Shown: in pieces, positions 21,764-28,631 of the stretch
How positions within the stretch are numbered: position 1 is the first letter of the stretch
Layout of the letters: each line of letters begins with the position of its first letter
NCBI GenBank assembly: GCA_964641395.1
Contig: CAZXKQ010000025.1
Location: 1-28,653 of the forward strand
DNA from: CANQBR01 sp964641395
GTDB lineage: Bacteria > Bacillota > Negativicutes > Acidaminococcales > Acidaminococcaceae
DNA: 28,653 bases
Reading direction: 5' to 3'
Program-made: the position numbers and the translations under genes
Notes under the pieces: generated by a model
What the model was told of the DNA's origin: nothing
The model's database searches: none
What the model saw: the letters and a program-made list of their open reading frames with translations, nothing else

Positions 21764-21863
21764 NNNNNNNNNNNNNNNNNNNNNNNNNNNNNNNNNNNNN
21801 NNNNNNNNNNNNNNNNNNNNNNNNNNNNNNNNNNNNNNNNNNNNNNNNNNNNNNNNNNNNNNN
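21764..21863. other. assembly gap of 100 N
   Basis: Exactly 100 N, the usual placeholder for unknown length. It hides the 3' ends of the convergent pflA and hicB genes and whatever lies between. Confidence 0.98.
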
Positions 21864-22249
21864 AGGGCGGTCAGGGCATCCTGGAGGACCTTGGAAAAGT
21901 TTAGGTGCTTGCTCTCAGCAAAGGTGTTCAGCCAGGCCGGTATAGTGAGGTTTTTCCTTACGGCCTTGGCCCCGTATTTTTCCCCATAAGCGTCCATATC
22001 CAGCACCAGCATGGTCACGAAGCCCCCTGCTTCAGGGACTATGTCCTGAGGGGCTGAAGCTGCCGGAACGGCCCTGCCGTCCTCGATTTCATCCAGAACC
22101 CAGCCGGAGGCGGCATCGGTCGCCATGAGGATCGCATCGGCGAGAGTAGAGCCTTGGCTGACGCAGCCAGGCAGGTCGGGGACTTCCACAGTGTAGGCGC
22201 CTGCCTTGCCCTCGCAGGGATAAAGACAGGCGGGATAAGTTAGTTTCAT
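21864..22249 (-). CDS. hicB: HicB-family antitoxin (C-terminus lost in gap)
   Basis: 128 codons are visible before the gap. The N-terminal HicB fold contains Y-T-V-E-V-P-D-L-P-G-C (19-29) and the Q-G-S-T-L-A-D-A (32-39) helix start. The C-terminal part N-L-T-I-P-A-W-L-N (100-108) followed by an F-S-K-V-L-Q-D-A-L helix is a ribbon-helix-helix-type DNA-binding segment. It would neutralise HicA and repress the pair. Its ATG overlaps the hicA stop (ATGA). Only a few residues are likely missing. Confidence 0.88.
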
Positions 22250-22452
22250 GCCTTTGCCTCCTTGGCCGGCCCTAGCAGGCCGGCCATTTTGATTATCGAC
22301 CTCACTGTACGCTGGTCAAGATCACCAGGGTGGTTGGGTATGGTAATTTTGCCAGGCTTGCAAGGATGAGTGTAATAATAGTGGGAACCCCTGGTATTTT
22401 TCAGCTTCCAGCCATCTGCCAAGATTATCTTTTCTAGTTCCCTGAACCGCAT
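22246..22452 (-). CDS. hicA: HicA-family mRNA interferase toxin
   Basis: A 68-aa double-stranded-RNA-binding-like toxin. The family pattern is clear: an N-terminal E-L-E-K-I-I-L-A-D-G-W helix, then G-S-H-Y-Y-Y-T-H-P with the catalytic His24, then I-T-I-P-N-H-P-G. HicA cleaves mRNA and halts translation until HicB is restored. AAGGAGGT lies before the ATG. It is the first gene of the pair, under the palindromic promoter at 22474-22501. Confidence 0.93.
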   Translation of the reverse strand: MRFRELEKIILADGWKLKNTRGSHYYYTHPCKPGKITIPNHPGDLDQRTVRSIIKMAGLLGPAKEAKA

Positions 22453-22473
22453 TAGTCCACCTCCTTAAGCATC

Positions 22474-22501
22474 ATTATACACATAATGCGTATAAAGGCA
22501 A
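22474..22501 (-). promoter_or_regulatory. hicAB promoter with overlapping operator palindrome
   Basis: On the minus strand TTGCCT (22501-22496), 16-nt spacer, TATAAT (22479-22474). The 21-bp stretch 22475-22495 is a palindrome with arms TTATACACAT and ATGCGTATAA (one mismatch) that covers the spacer and most of the -10 box. It is probably the HicB autorepression site. Confidence 0.8.
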
Positions 22502-22598
22502 GAAATATTTAAAGCTAGGCAGCGGAAAGAGGGGGAAGGCACCCCCTCCTCAGGAGCCCCTCCAGGGAAGGGCCGGAGGCACCAAGGCCTGTAAAGTC

Positions 22599-22627
22599 TT
22601 GTAAAAGGGTCTTGCTTATGTTATAAT
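22599..22627 (+). promoter_or_regulatory. tRNA-Ser promoter
   Basis: TTGTAA (22599-22604), 17-nt spacer and TATAAT (22622-22627), 16 nt before the mature tRNA. Confidence 0.7.
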
Positions 22628-22642
22628 GGCCCTGTCAGTTGC

Positions 22643-22733
22643 GGAGATGTATCGAAGTGGTCATAACGGGGCTGACTCGAAATCAGTTGGCCGCTTGCGC
22701 GGCTCGTGGGTTCGAATCCCACCATCTCCGCCA
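22643..22733 (+). tRNA. tRNA-Ser (anticodon CGA)
   Basis: Acceptor GGAGATG/CATCTCC with discriminator G and encoded CCA. The anticodon stem GCTGA/TCAGT holds the loop CTCGAAA, giving anticodon CGA, which reads UCG. The long variable arm GCCGC-TTGC-GCGGC is diagnostic of class II tRNA-Ser. The T arm is GTGGG/CCCAC with TTCGAAT. Seven T follow (22735-22741). Confidence 0.97.
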
Positions 22734-22774
22734 ATTTTTTTAGCAGGAACGTTCACCGTTAGGAGGCGAGGTCG

Positions 22775-23539
22775 ATGTACAAGCTGTGGTCCCTACTGCA
22801 GGAGTTGCAGGGACCGGACTATGAATGGGTGGAACTGTCCCATTCCTTAAACAATGACAGCCCCTACTGGGCAGGCATACCCGCCGGCTCCGTAGAATTG
22901 GGCAAGACCTGCTTTGACTGGGGCAACCCGATGCTGGAGTGCACCATCCAAACCTACAAGTTCCCCGGCCAGTTCGGCACCCACATGGACTTCCCCGGCC
23001 ACTTCATCAAGGGCGGGGCCACTGCCGAGGCCTACGGCGCCCAGCAGCTCATCTTCCCCCTCTGCGTCATCGACGTCAGTGCCAAGGTGGCAGCCTGCCA
23101 GGACTATGCCGTCACGGTGGAGGACATCAAAGCTTACGAGGCCCAGTACGGCCCCATCCCTGAGGGAGCCTTCGTAGCCCTGCGCACCGACTGGGCCAAG
23201 AGGTGGCCGGATATGGCGGCCCTCTCCGGCTTGGACGCTGCCGGCAACGAGAACTTCCCCGGCTGGTCCCTGCCTGCCCTCAAATACATCTACGAGGTGC
23301 GGAAGGCTGGGGCCAACGGCCACGAAGCCCTAGACACCGATGCCTCCGGCGAGGCCGCCAAGGCTGGGGACCTGGCCTGCGAGCGCTACGTGCTGAGCCT
23401 GGGCAAGGTGCAGATCGAGGTGCTGGACAACCTAGACAAGGTAGCCCCTGCCGGAGCCCTGCTCATCGCCGCCTGGCCCCGGATCGAGGGAGCCGTAGGC
23501 CTGCCCTGCCGGGTTTACGCCATCACCCCCAAACAGTAA
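22775..23539 (+). CDS. cyclase family protein (kynurenine formamidase/isatin hydrolase-like)
   Basis: A 254-aa metal-dependent hydrolase of the cyclase (KynB-like) family. The metal motif H-x-D-x3-H is F-G-T-H-M-D-F-P-G-H-F (His70, Asp72, His76). The D-L/E-L-S-H-S-L opening strand (20-25) and a G-H-E-A-L-D-T-D-A loop near 183-191, resembling the second active-site segment, support the fold. Family members hydrolyse N-formylkynurenine, isatin or related amides or lactams with Zn or Mn; no kyn genes are nearby, so the substrate is open. TTAGGAGGCGAGG precedes the ATG. It lies 42 nt after tRNA-Ser and ends at its own terminator. Confidence 0.88.
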   Translation: MYKLWSLLQELQGPDYEWVELSHSLNNDSPYWAGIPAGSVELGKTCFDWGNPMLECTIQTYKFPGQFGTHMDFPGHFIKGGATAEAYGAQQLIFPLCVIDVSAKVAACQDYAVTVEDIKAYEAQYGPIPEGAFVALRTDWAKRWPDMAALSGLDAAGNENFPGWSLPALKYIYEVRKAGANGHEALDTDASGEAAKAGDLACERYVLSLGKVQIEVLDNLDKVAPAGALLIAAWPRIEGAVGLPCRVYAITPKQ

Positions 23540-23577
23540 GAGGGGCGGAGCATAGCAAAGCCTCTGCTAAACCTACC

Positions 23578-23613
23578 GAAAAGCAGCGCCCTGGCGGCGT
23601 TGCTTTTCTCTTT
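23578..23613 (+). terminator. terminator of the cyclase-family gene
   Basis: GAAAAGCAGCGCC (23578-23590), 5-nt loop, GGCGTTGCTTTTC (23596-23608) with one wobble pair, then TCTTT. Confidence 0.75.
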
Positions 23614-23660
23614 GGCCCGGGAGGGGCCGGGCAAAATTTTTAGGCTAGGGCAAATAAGTC

Positions 23661-23689
23661 TTTCCACCGCTGGAGAGAAAGGTTATAAT
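23661..23689 (+). promoter_or_regulatory. promoter of the Nudix-LCP-VOC run
   Basis: TATAAT (23684-23689) is perfect. TTTCCA (23661-23666) at 17 nt is a weak -35 box. It lies about 36 nt before the Nudix ATG. Confidence 0.5.
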
Positions 23690-23725
23690 TAGAGGGTGAG
23701 ATTAGCGAAAGGCAGAGAGGCCGTC

Positions 23726-24394
23726 ATGGAGAAACTAGAGTTGTTAGGCCAGTGCTTGGCAGCAGACCTCAGTCTGCGGCCGGCAGGAGTGGACAAGCTG
23801 GACAGGCTGTGGGATGCGGCAGTGCTGCTGCCCCTGGTGCCCAGCCCGGAGGGGATCAGCCTCCTTTTTGAGGTGCGCTCCAAGCAGTTGAAGCGCCAGC
23901 CAGGGGAGATCTGCTTCCCTGGGGGCAAGGCGGAGTGCACCGACTACAACCTGCGCCAGACGGTGGTGCGGGAATGCTGCGAAGAACTGGGCCTGGTGCC
24001 GGCAGACATCAAGGTCTTAGGGGAGCTGGACGCCTTGGTGACCCACGCCGGGCCCATCATCCACCCCTTCGTAGGCCTCATCCAGGAGCCAGGGAAGCTC
24101 AGCTTCGGCCCCTCTGAGGTGGAAGAGGTCTTCACCGTGCCCCTGGCCTTCTTCTTAGGCAGCCAGCCCCTCACCGCCAGCGTGGAACTAGCCGACAGGC
24201 CGGGGCCGGACTTTCCCTTCTCCCTAGTGCCGGAGCGGCAGACCTCCTGGCGGTGGCGGAAGGACTACAGGGTGTACTTCTATCCCTACCAGCGCTGGGT
24301 GATCTGGGGCATGACCGCCCGCATCCTCTACAGCTTTTTGTGCCGTTACAGTGAGTTGCTGGCAGCCTATGTGGCAAACGAGGGGCAAGCATGA
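23726..24394 (+). CDS. Nudix hydrolase, CoA pyrophosphatase (NudL/YeaB) type
   Basis: A 222-aa Nudix protein. The segment L-L-F-E-V-R-S-K-Q-L-K-R-Q-P-G-E-I-C-F-P-G-G (positions 46-67) matches the extra UPF0035 signature of CoA pyrophosphatases. It is followed by a Nudix helix ending R-E-C-C-E-E-L-G (82-89), with metal ligands Glu83, Glu86 and Glu87. These enzymes split CoA or its oxidised forms into phosphopantetheine and 3',5'-ADP. The ATG at 23726 follows GAGAGG; a GTG at 23696 is too near the -10 box. Its stop overlaps the start of the LCP gene (ATGA). Confidence 0.88.
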   Translation: MEKLELLGQCLAADLSLRPAGVDKLDRLWDAAVLLPLVPSPEGISLLFEVRSKQLKRQPGEICFPGGKAECTDYNLRQTVVRECCEELGLVPADIKVLGELDALVTHAGPIIHPFVGLIQEPGKLSFGPSEVEEVFTVPLAFFLGSQPLTASVELADRPGPDFPFSLVPERQTSWRWRKDYRVYFYPYQRWVIWGMTARILYSFLCRYSELLAAYVANEGQA

Positions 24395-25976
24395 GGAATA
24401 AACTGTTCATCCTAGCCATCGCCCTAGTGGCGGCCCTGGTAGCGGCCTACGCCTGGAAGGACTCCTTCTCCCCTCCGCCCCCCAGCCCGGACAACCTAAG
24501 CCAGGCGGAGCGGCTCGCGCTGAAGAAGAACATCGTAGTCCTAGGCGTGGACGAACGGCCGGCAGAGGGGGATAAGGGCCGCAGCGACACCCTCTTCGTG
24601 GTGATGTTCGCCTCCGACAAGAAGGATGTAGCCCTCCTCAGCGTGCCTAGGGACACCCGGGTGAAGATAGGCCGCCACGGCTGGGACAAGATCAACCATG
24701 CCTACGCCTACGGAGGCAGGGAGCTGACCCAGCAGACGGTGGAAGAGCTCCTGGGCCTGCGGATCCACAACTACGTGATGGTGGACTTTAAGGGCTTTGC
24801 CGGCCTGGTGGACGCCATCGGAGGAGTGGACATCGACGTAGAGCAGGATATGTACTACAATGATCCCTACGACCATTTTACGGTAGACCTGAAGGCGGGG
24901 AAGCAGCACCTGGACGGGGCCGCCGCCATCCAGTATGTGCGCTACCGGGGGGAGGACGGGGACATCGGCCGCATCCGCCGCCAGCAGCACTTCCTGATGG
25001 CGGTGTACGACAAGATCAACTCCGCCCAGCTCCTCCTGCGGCTGCCCGGCCTCAGCAAGCAGCTGTTCAGCATGATCAAGACGGATCTGTCCATGGGGGA
25101 CATGGTAGAGATAGGCAAGGCCCTCCACTCCATGATGAAGGAGAAGGGCCTGGTGATGGCCACCGTGCCAGGCACCCCTGAGTACATCGCCGGGGTCAGC
25201 TACTGGCTGCCGGACATCACCGCCATGCGCCAGCTGGTGGCCGACATGCAGGGCGCCCAGATGAGCGATAAATACGTGACGGCGGCCAAGCTGCTGGCAG
25301 GAGAATACCGCAGGGAGCTGGAGCGGACCCAGGCCAAGGAGAAGAAGGAAGAGGCCGGGGAGAACCAGGAGGAGGCCAAAGAGGCCCAAGCCCGGGACGC
25401 CCAGCTAAGCGCCCTGGCCAAGAAGGAAAGGCAGCTGCTGGTGGAAGAGAAGAAGCTGACCGAGGATATTAAGCAGGCCCAGGACCGCAAGACCAGGCGG
25501 CTGCTGCGGGAGAAGAAGAAGGCCGTAGAAGAAGAGAGGGAGGCAGTGAGCGCCAAGCTGAAGGAGGCNNNNNNNNNNNNNNNNNNNNNNNNNNNNNNNN
25601 NNNNNNNNNNNNNNNNNNNNNNNNNNNNNNNNNNNNNNNNNNNNNNNNNNNNNNNNNNNNNNNNNNNNTGCAGGCTGCCCCTGCCAAGCAGCCCGCCGCC
25701 GCCCCTGCCGGCCGCGCCCAGCCCACCCTGCGGCTCATCAACTGCTCAGGCAGCCAAGCCGCCGCTGCGACCGCCACTTCCCAGCTGGTCGCTGCCGGCT
25801 ACCTGGTCCTGGACGGAGGCAGCGGCACCACGGCCCTGGATACCAGGGTGGTGGCCAGCAGCAGTTCCGTAGTGTATAAGTTGAGCAGGATCCCCTTCAA
25901 GAACAAGCTCTTCATCGCCGCCAAGCCGGAAGGGGACTGGGACGGCACCGTGCTCCTGGGCCAGGACTATCTTTAA
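24391..25976 (+). CDS. LytR-CpsA-Psr (LCP) family protein with LytR_C domain, interrupted by gap
   Basis: A membrane-anchored enzyme of the type that attaches glycopolymers to peptidoglycan. One membrane helix (about 4-22) is followed by the LCP domain (about 47-200): V-D-E-R (53-56), R-S-D-T (64-67), S-V-P-R-D-T (84-89), and later V-R-Y-R...R-I-R-R-Q-Q, all phosphate/lipid-contact segments. From about 300 to the gap lies a Lys/Glu/Arg-rich coiled coil. After the gap the coding frame differs by one phase, because the N count is nominal. It then encodes an Ala/Pro-rich linker and a LytR_C domain (L-R-L-I-N-C-S-G-S..., ending G-Q-D-Y-L, stop 25974-25976). ATG overlaps the Nudix stop. In Bacillota with an outer membrane the polymer ligated is unknown. 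Confidence 0.88.
25569..25668. other. assembly gap of 100 N inside the LCP gene
   Basis: Exactly 100 N, within low-complexity Lys/Glu/Ala-rich coding sequence that probably broke the assembly. The frames on the two sides do not match in phase, so the true gap length is not 100. Confidence 0.98.
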
Positions 25977-25988
25977 GGGAGGCTGCCT

Positions 25989-26369
25989 ATGAAAATCAAG
26001 GGTTTGGATCATTTCGTCATCACCACCGCCGACTACGCCCAGTGCCGCCACTTCTACCACGGTGTGCTGGGCCTGGAGGTGGTGGAGTGGGAGAACAGGC
26101 GGGCCTTCCAGCTAGGCAGCCAGAAAATCAACATCCACTGCCGGCCGGGGGAGTTTCTCCCGGCGGCCCAGCGGCCTACCTACGGCAGCCAGGACTTCTG
26201 CCTGGTAGTCCAGGGGGACATAGAGGCCCTCAAGGAGGAGATCCTCGCCAAGGGCTGGCCCCTGGAGCTGGGGCCAGTGCCCAGGATGGGGGCCCTAGGG
26301 CCTATGGACAGCCTCTACCTGCGGGATCCAGACGGCAACCTGGTAGAGCTGGCAGTTTACAGAGGATAA
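25989..26369 (+). CDS. VOC/glyoxalase-superfamily protein (STM3117-like)
   Basis: A 126-aa vicinal-oxygen-chelate protein with the two-repeat beta-alpha-beta-beta-beta layout. Landmarks are L-D-H-F-V-I-T (6-12), F-Y-H-G-V-L-G (22-28), Q-K-I-N-I-H (45-50), G-S-Q-D-F-C (66-71) and D-P-D-G-N-L-V-E (113-120). Likely metal ligands are His8, His50 and Glu120; the third-repeat position usually His in glyoxalase I is Asp69. The wording closely follows the VOC 'virulence protein' group typified by Salmonella STM3117, whose substrate is uncertain. GGGAGG precedes the ATG, 12 nt after the LCP stop, so it is likely cotranscribed. Confidence 0.88.
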   Translation: MKIKGLDHFVITTADYAQCRHFYHGVLGLEVVEWENRRAFQLGSQKINIHCRPGEFLPAAQRPTYGSQDFCLVVQGDIEALKEEILAKGWPLELGPVPRMGALGPMDSLYLRDPDGNLVELAVYRG

Positions 26370-26440
26370 AAAACGCCCCTCCCTGGAGCCTGGAACGGCG
26401 GCAGCCGTCCCAACGGGCCTAGGGGAGGGGTATTTTTCTT
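26367..26440. terminator. bidirectional terminator between VOC and DUF1847 genes
   Basis: CCCCTCCC (26376-26383) pairs with GGGAGGGG (26423-26430), with further pairing inside. TATTTTTCTT follows rightward and the A-run 26367-26373 gives TTTTTT leftward. Confidence 0.75.
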
Positions 26441-26467
26441 ACTGTAGCTAGGTGCAGCCGCCAGGCC

Positions 26468-27064
26468 TTAGACGCTGCCGGCCTCCAGGATGCCCAGCTT
26501 CCGCCGCCAGTAGCGGGAGTAGACTGCCCCCGCCGGGTTGTTGGCCAAGACCCTGTCCTTGGCGATGAGGGTGGAGACAGGGGCCTGGCTGGCCTTGGTG
26601 AAGACCATGTCGTGGCCTACGCAGAGGCCGATGATGAAGTTGTACTCCGTGCCCGCCTGGTTGAGGGCCTCCGCCTGCATGCGGGGGTTGCACATGGCTT
26701 CAAACTTGCCAGGCTTGATCTTTTCCAGCTGCAGCTCATCCTTGTCGATGCCGCAGTTCTTGCAGCACACGCTTTCCACCTGCAGGCCGCCGTTGCGCAG
26801 GTAGAGGGCGCAGTACTGGGCCTCTACGGCCAGGCCGATGCAGAAGGCCAGGCCCACCTTCTTCACCTCCAGCTGCTGGGCGAAGAAGAGCACTTCTTCC
26901 AAGCGGGTCATCTTCAGGTAGTTGCGGCTTTCGGTGGCGGCGGCCGCCGTCATGATCCGCCGGTCCTGCTCATCGTAGAGGGCCAGCACCTGGGCCGCCG
27001 GCCGGCCGGTGCAGTTCTGCCCTTTGGTGTAGCAATTATGATGGGGGCAAAAGGCGCAGTTCAT
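26468..27064 (-). CDS. DUF1847 family cysteine-rich protein
   Basis: A 198-aa protein with a cysteine-rich start (Cys3, Cys6, Cys11, Cys18: M-N-C-A-F-C-P-H-H-N-C) and further cysteines in V-C-C-K-N-C-G (about 99-105) and an A-M-C-N-P motif near 123-127. These suggest a metal or iron-sulfur centre. The layout matches the DUF1847 family of anaerobes, for which no function is established. AGGAGGATG stands just before the ATG. It is alone on its strand, separated from the divergent LysR gene by a hairpin-rich gap that ends in a leftward terminator at 27223-27261, so its expression may be controlled by attenuation. Confidence 0.8.
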   Translation of the reverse strand: MNCAFCPHHNCYTKGQNCTGRPAAQVLALYDEQDRRIMTAAAATESRNYLKMTRLEEVLFFAQQLEVKKVGLAFCIGLAVEAQYCALYLRNGGLQVESVCCKNCGIDKDELQLEKIKPGKFEAMCNPRMQAEALNQAGTEYNFIIGLCVGHDMVFTKASQAPVSTLIAKDRVLANNPAGAVYSRYWRRKLGILEAGSV

Positions 27065-27222
27065 AAGTCATCCTCCTATCGCGTCGCTTCTCTAGGGTAG
27101 GATATTCCACGCCCAAAGGGAAAATCCTCCCCCGTCCCCCTGGGAGGCCCCTCGGCCTGCCCCTAGAAGGGTGCCTGGGCCCAACCTCCTGCCGCCTGCC
27201 CGTCCCGCCGCTATGTGCCCCC
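27065..27222. other. leader of the DUF1847 gene, GC-rich
   Basis: About 158 bp between the leftward terminator and the DUF1847 ATG. No open frame with a ribosome site and no convincing promoter was seen (only a weak TATCCT on the minus strand near 27100-27107). Confidence 0.4.
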
Positions 27223-27261
27223 AAAAACAAGGAGCTGCGCACCCTTCAGTGCTGCAGCTCC
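27223..27261 (-). terminator. leftward terminator upstream of DUF1847 gene
   Basis: On the minus strand GGAGCTGC and GCAGCTCC (27261-27254 and 27238-27231) close an 8-bp stem with a 15-nt loop, followed by TTGTTTTT. It cannot end the DUF1847 gene, which starts 158 nt further left. So it ends a separate short RNA or serves as an attenuator. Confidence 0.7.
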
Positions 27262-27537
27262 CTGTCGTTCCCCGGCCTCCTAGCTTTAACCCCACATACA
27301 ACCCTGGCGCCTGCCCCCTTTCCCTGCCCGAAAGGGGACGGCCCTAGGCTGTCCTAGCTTGAACATTTATCCCAATCCAGCTAGAAGGCCCCTGGGAACC
27401 TGCCTCATAACACTACCTGCAGTCGGGCGGAAGGGAGGCTTGCTTCAAGGAGGAAAAAACTGTCGTTCTTTTTGATGGCCCTTGCCGCCCTCTGTAGGTG
27501 TGCCTGCTGTTCGGCTCGGGGTCGCTTTCCCGACCCT
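27223..27537 (-). ncRNA. candidate structured RNA or leader of unknown family
   Basis: On the minus strand, an extended -10 TGcTATACT (27552-27544) would start RNA near 27537. The next 300 nt contain hairpins GGGTCG/CGACCC (27536-27519), AGCT-type CTAGCT/AGCTAG (27384-27354), GGACgGCC/GGCtGTCC (27354-27336) and CCCCTTT/AAAGGGG (27337-27315), and end at the terminator 27261-27223. The strand is G-rich over C, as structured RNAs often are. No known riboswitch, 6S, SRP or RNase P motif was recognised. The existence of a transcript is inferred. Confidence 0.35.
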
Positions 27538-27543
27538 GCCCAC

Positions 27544-27552
27544 AGTATAGCA
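27544..27552 (-). promoter_or_regulatory. possible extended -10 promoter, leftward
   Basis: TGC-TATACT on the minus strand fits the extended -10 form. The -35 position (TTTTAT, 27572-27567, 17-nt spacer) is poor. It would drive the hairpin-rich stretch toward the DUF1847 gene. Confidence 0.4.
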
Positions 27553-27614
27553 CCTTTCTAGTTAAAATAAAAATAGAGACTAATAATAAAAAATATAACT
27601 GCCAGGAATATTTC

Positions 27615-27643
27615 TTGACTAGAGGCCCGGCCAAGACTATAAT
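27615..27643 (+). promoter_or_regulatory. LysR gene promoter
   Basis: TTGACT (27615-27620), 17-nt spacer and TATAAT (27638-27643). Start near 27651, about 48 nt before the ATG. Confidence 0.8.
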
Positions 27644-27698
27644 GAAACAGGCCGGCAGCCCCCACTACCCCCCTGCCGGAAGAAAGGCGGACAAGCCC

Positions 27699-28631
27699 AT
27701 GGATCTAGAGAATTACCGCAACTTTTTGGCCATCGTGGAGCACGGCAACATCACTGCCGCCGCCAACGCCGTCCTCATCGCCCAACCAGCCCTGAGCAAG
27801 CAGCTGAAGGCCATGGAGGAGTACTACGGGGCCAAGCTCCTCCACACTAAGCGGGGCAGCCGGCAGATAGTGCTCACCGAAGCCGGCCGGGCCCTCTACC
27901 AAAGGGCTAAGTACATCTGCTCCCTGGAAGAGGCCGCCAGACGGGAGGTGGACGGCATCACCGGCGGCCTCCATGGCAGCCTGCGGCTCAGCGTGGCCCC
28001 TAGCAGGACCGAGCCCCTGATCAGCCGCTATCTTAAGGAGTTCTGCCGCCTCTATCCCTCCGTCAGCTACGAAATCTACGAGGCCGGCAAGGGGGAGCAG
28101 TACCAGCAACTGCTCAACGGCCTGTCGGAGCTAGGCTTTCTCAGCACCCCCCTCAGCTGGGACGAGGGCTCCTTCCAGGTCCTCTTCCGCCGCCAGGAGG
28201 CGGTGGTGGCGGTGTTCCAGGCCTCCAGCGCCTATCTTGACGGCCTAGGCCCCACCGTCCAGGCCGCCCAGCTCTGCCACCTGCCCCTCAGCCTCTCCGG
28301 CGGCTGTGCCGAACTGTTCTCCCGCCACTGCGCCAGCCAGGGCCTTAAGCCCCGCATCCTGAGCGTCAACACCTCCCGCAATACCGCCCTGCGCTGGGCC
28401 GCCAACGATATCTCTGTGGCCATCACCGTGGCCGAACTGGGAGAAAGCTTCCCCGACCTGGTGGTTAAGCCCATCAGCGATTTAAAGGGCAACGTGGAGA
28501 AGTCCATTATCAAGGTCAAGGGCCGGCCCCTCTCCGCAGTGGCCCGCAACTTCCTCCGCTTCTATGCCCGCCGGCGGGGGGCGGAACAGGTGGGGGACCT
28601 GGCCCGCATCCTGGCGGAAGACGACGTGTGA
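27699..28631 (+). CDS. LysR-family transcriptional regulator
   Basis: A 310-aa LysR-type regulator. The N-terminal winged helix spans about 1-65 (M-D-L-E-N-Y-R-N-F-L-A-I-V-E, then A-Q-P-A-L-S-K-Q-L-K as recognition helix at 28-37). The linker helix is about 65-88 and the ligand-binding domain about 92-300. Length is normal. The ATG at 27699 was chosen because homology begins there and AAAGGCGG lies about 9 nt before; the open frame upstream crosses the promoter. It is divergent from the DUF1847 gene, the usual place for a LysR target, but the inducer is unknown. Confidence 0.93.
   Translation: MDLENYRNFLAIVEHGNITAAANAVLIAQPALSKQLKAMEEYYGAKLLHTKRGSRQIVLTEAGRALYQRAKYICSLEEAARREVDGITGGLHGSLRLSVAPSRTEPLISRYLKEFCRLYPSVSYEIYEAGKGEQYQQLLNGLSELGFLSTPLSWDEGSFQVLFRRQEAVVAVFQASSAYLDGLGPTVQAAQLCHLPLSLSGGCAELFSRHCASQGLKPRILSVNTSRNTALRWAANDISVAITVAELGESFPDLVVKPISDLKGNVEKSIIKVKGRPLSAVARNFLRFYARRRGAEQVGDLARILAEDDV

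Noticed and set aside
25569..25976. True frameshift or pseudogene in the LCP gene
   Set aside because: The phase change falls in an N run of nominal length, and both flanking parts are intact domains.
27419..27445. SRP RNA-like GGGCGGAAGGGAGGC on the plus strand
   Set aside because: The bases flanking GGAA do not pair and the conserved AGCAGC side of the loop is absent.
27510..27545. FMN riboswitch-like GGGCAGGGT on the minus strand
   Set aside because: Only the short G-rich word matches; the other conserved FMN elements are missing.
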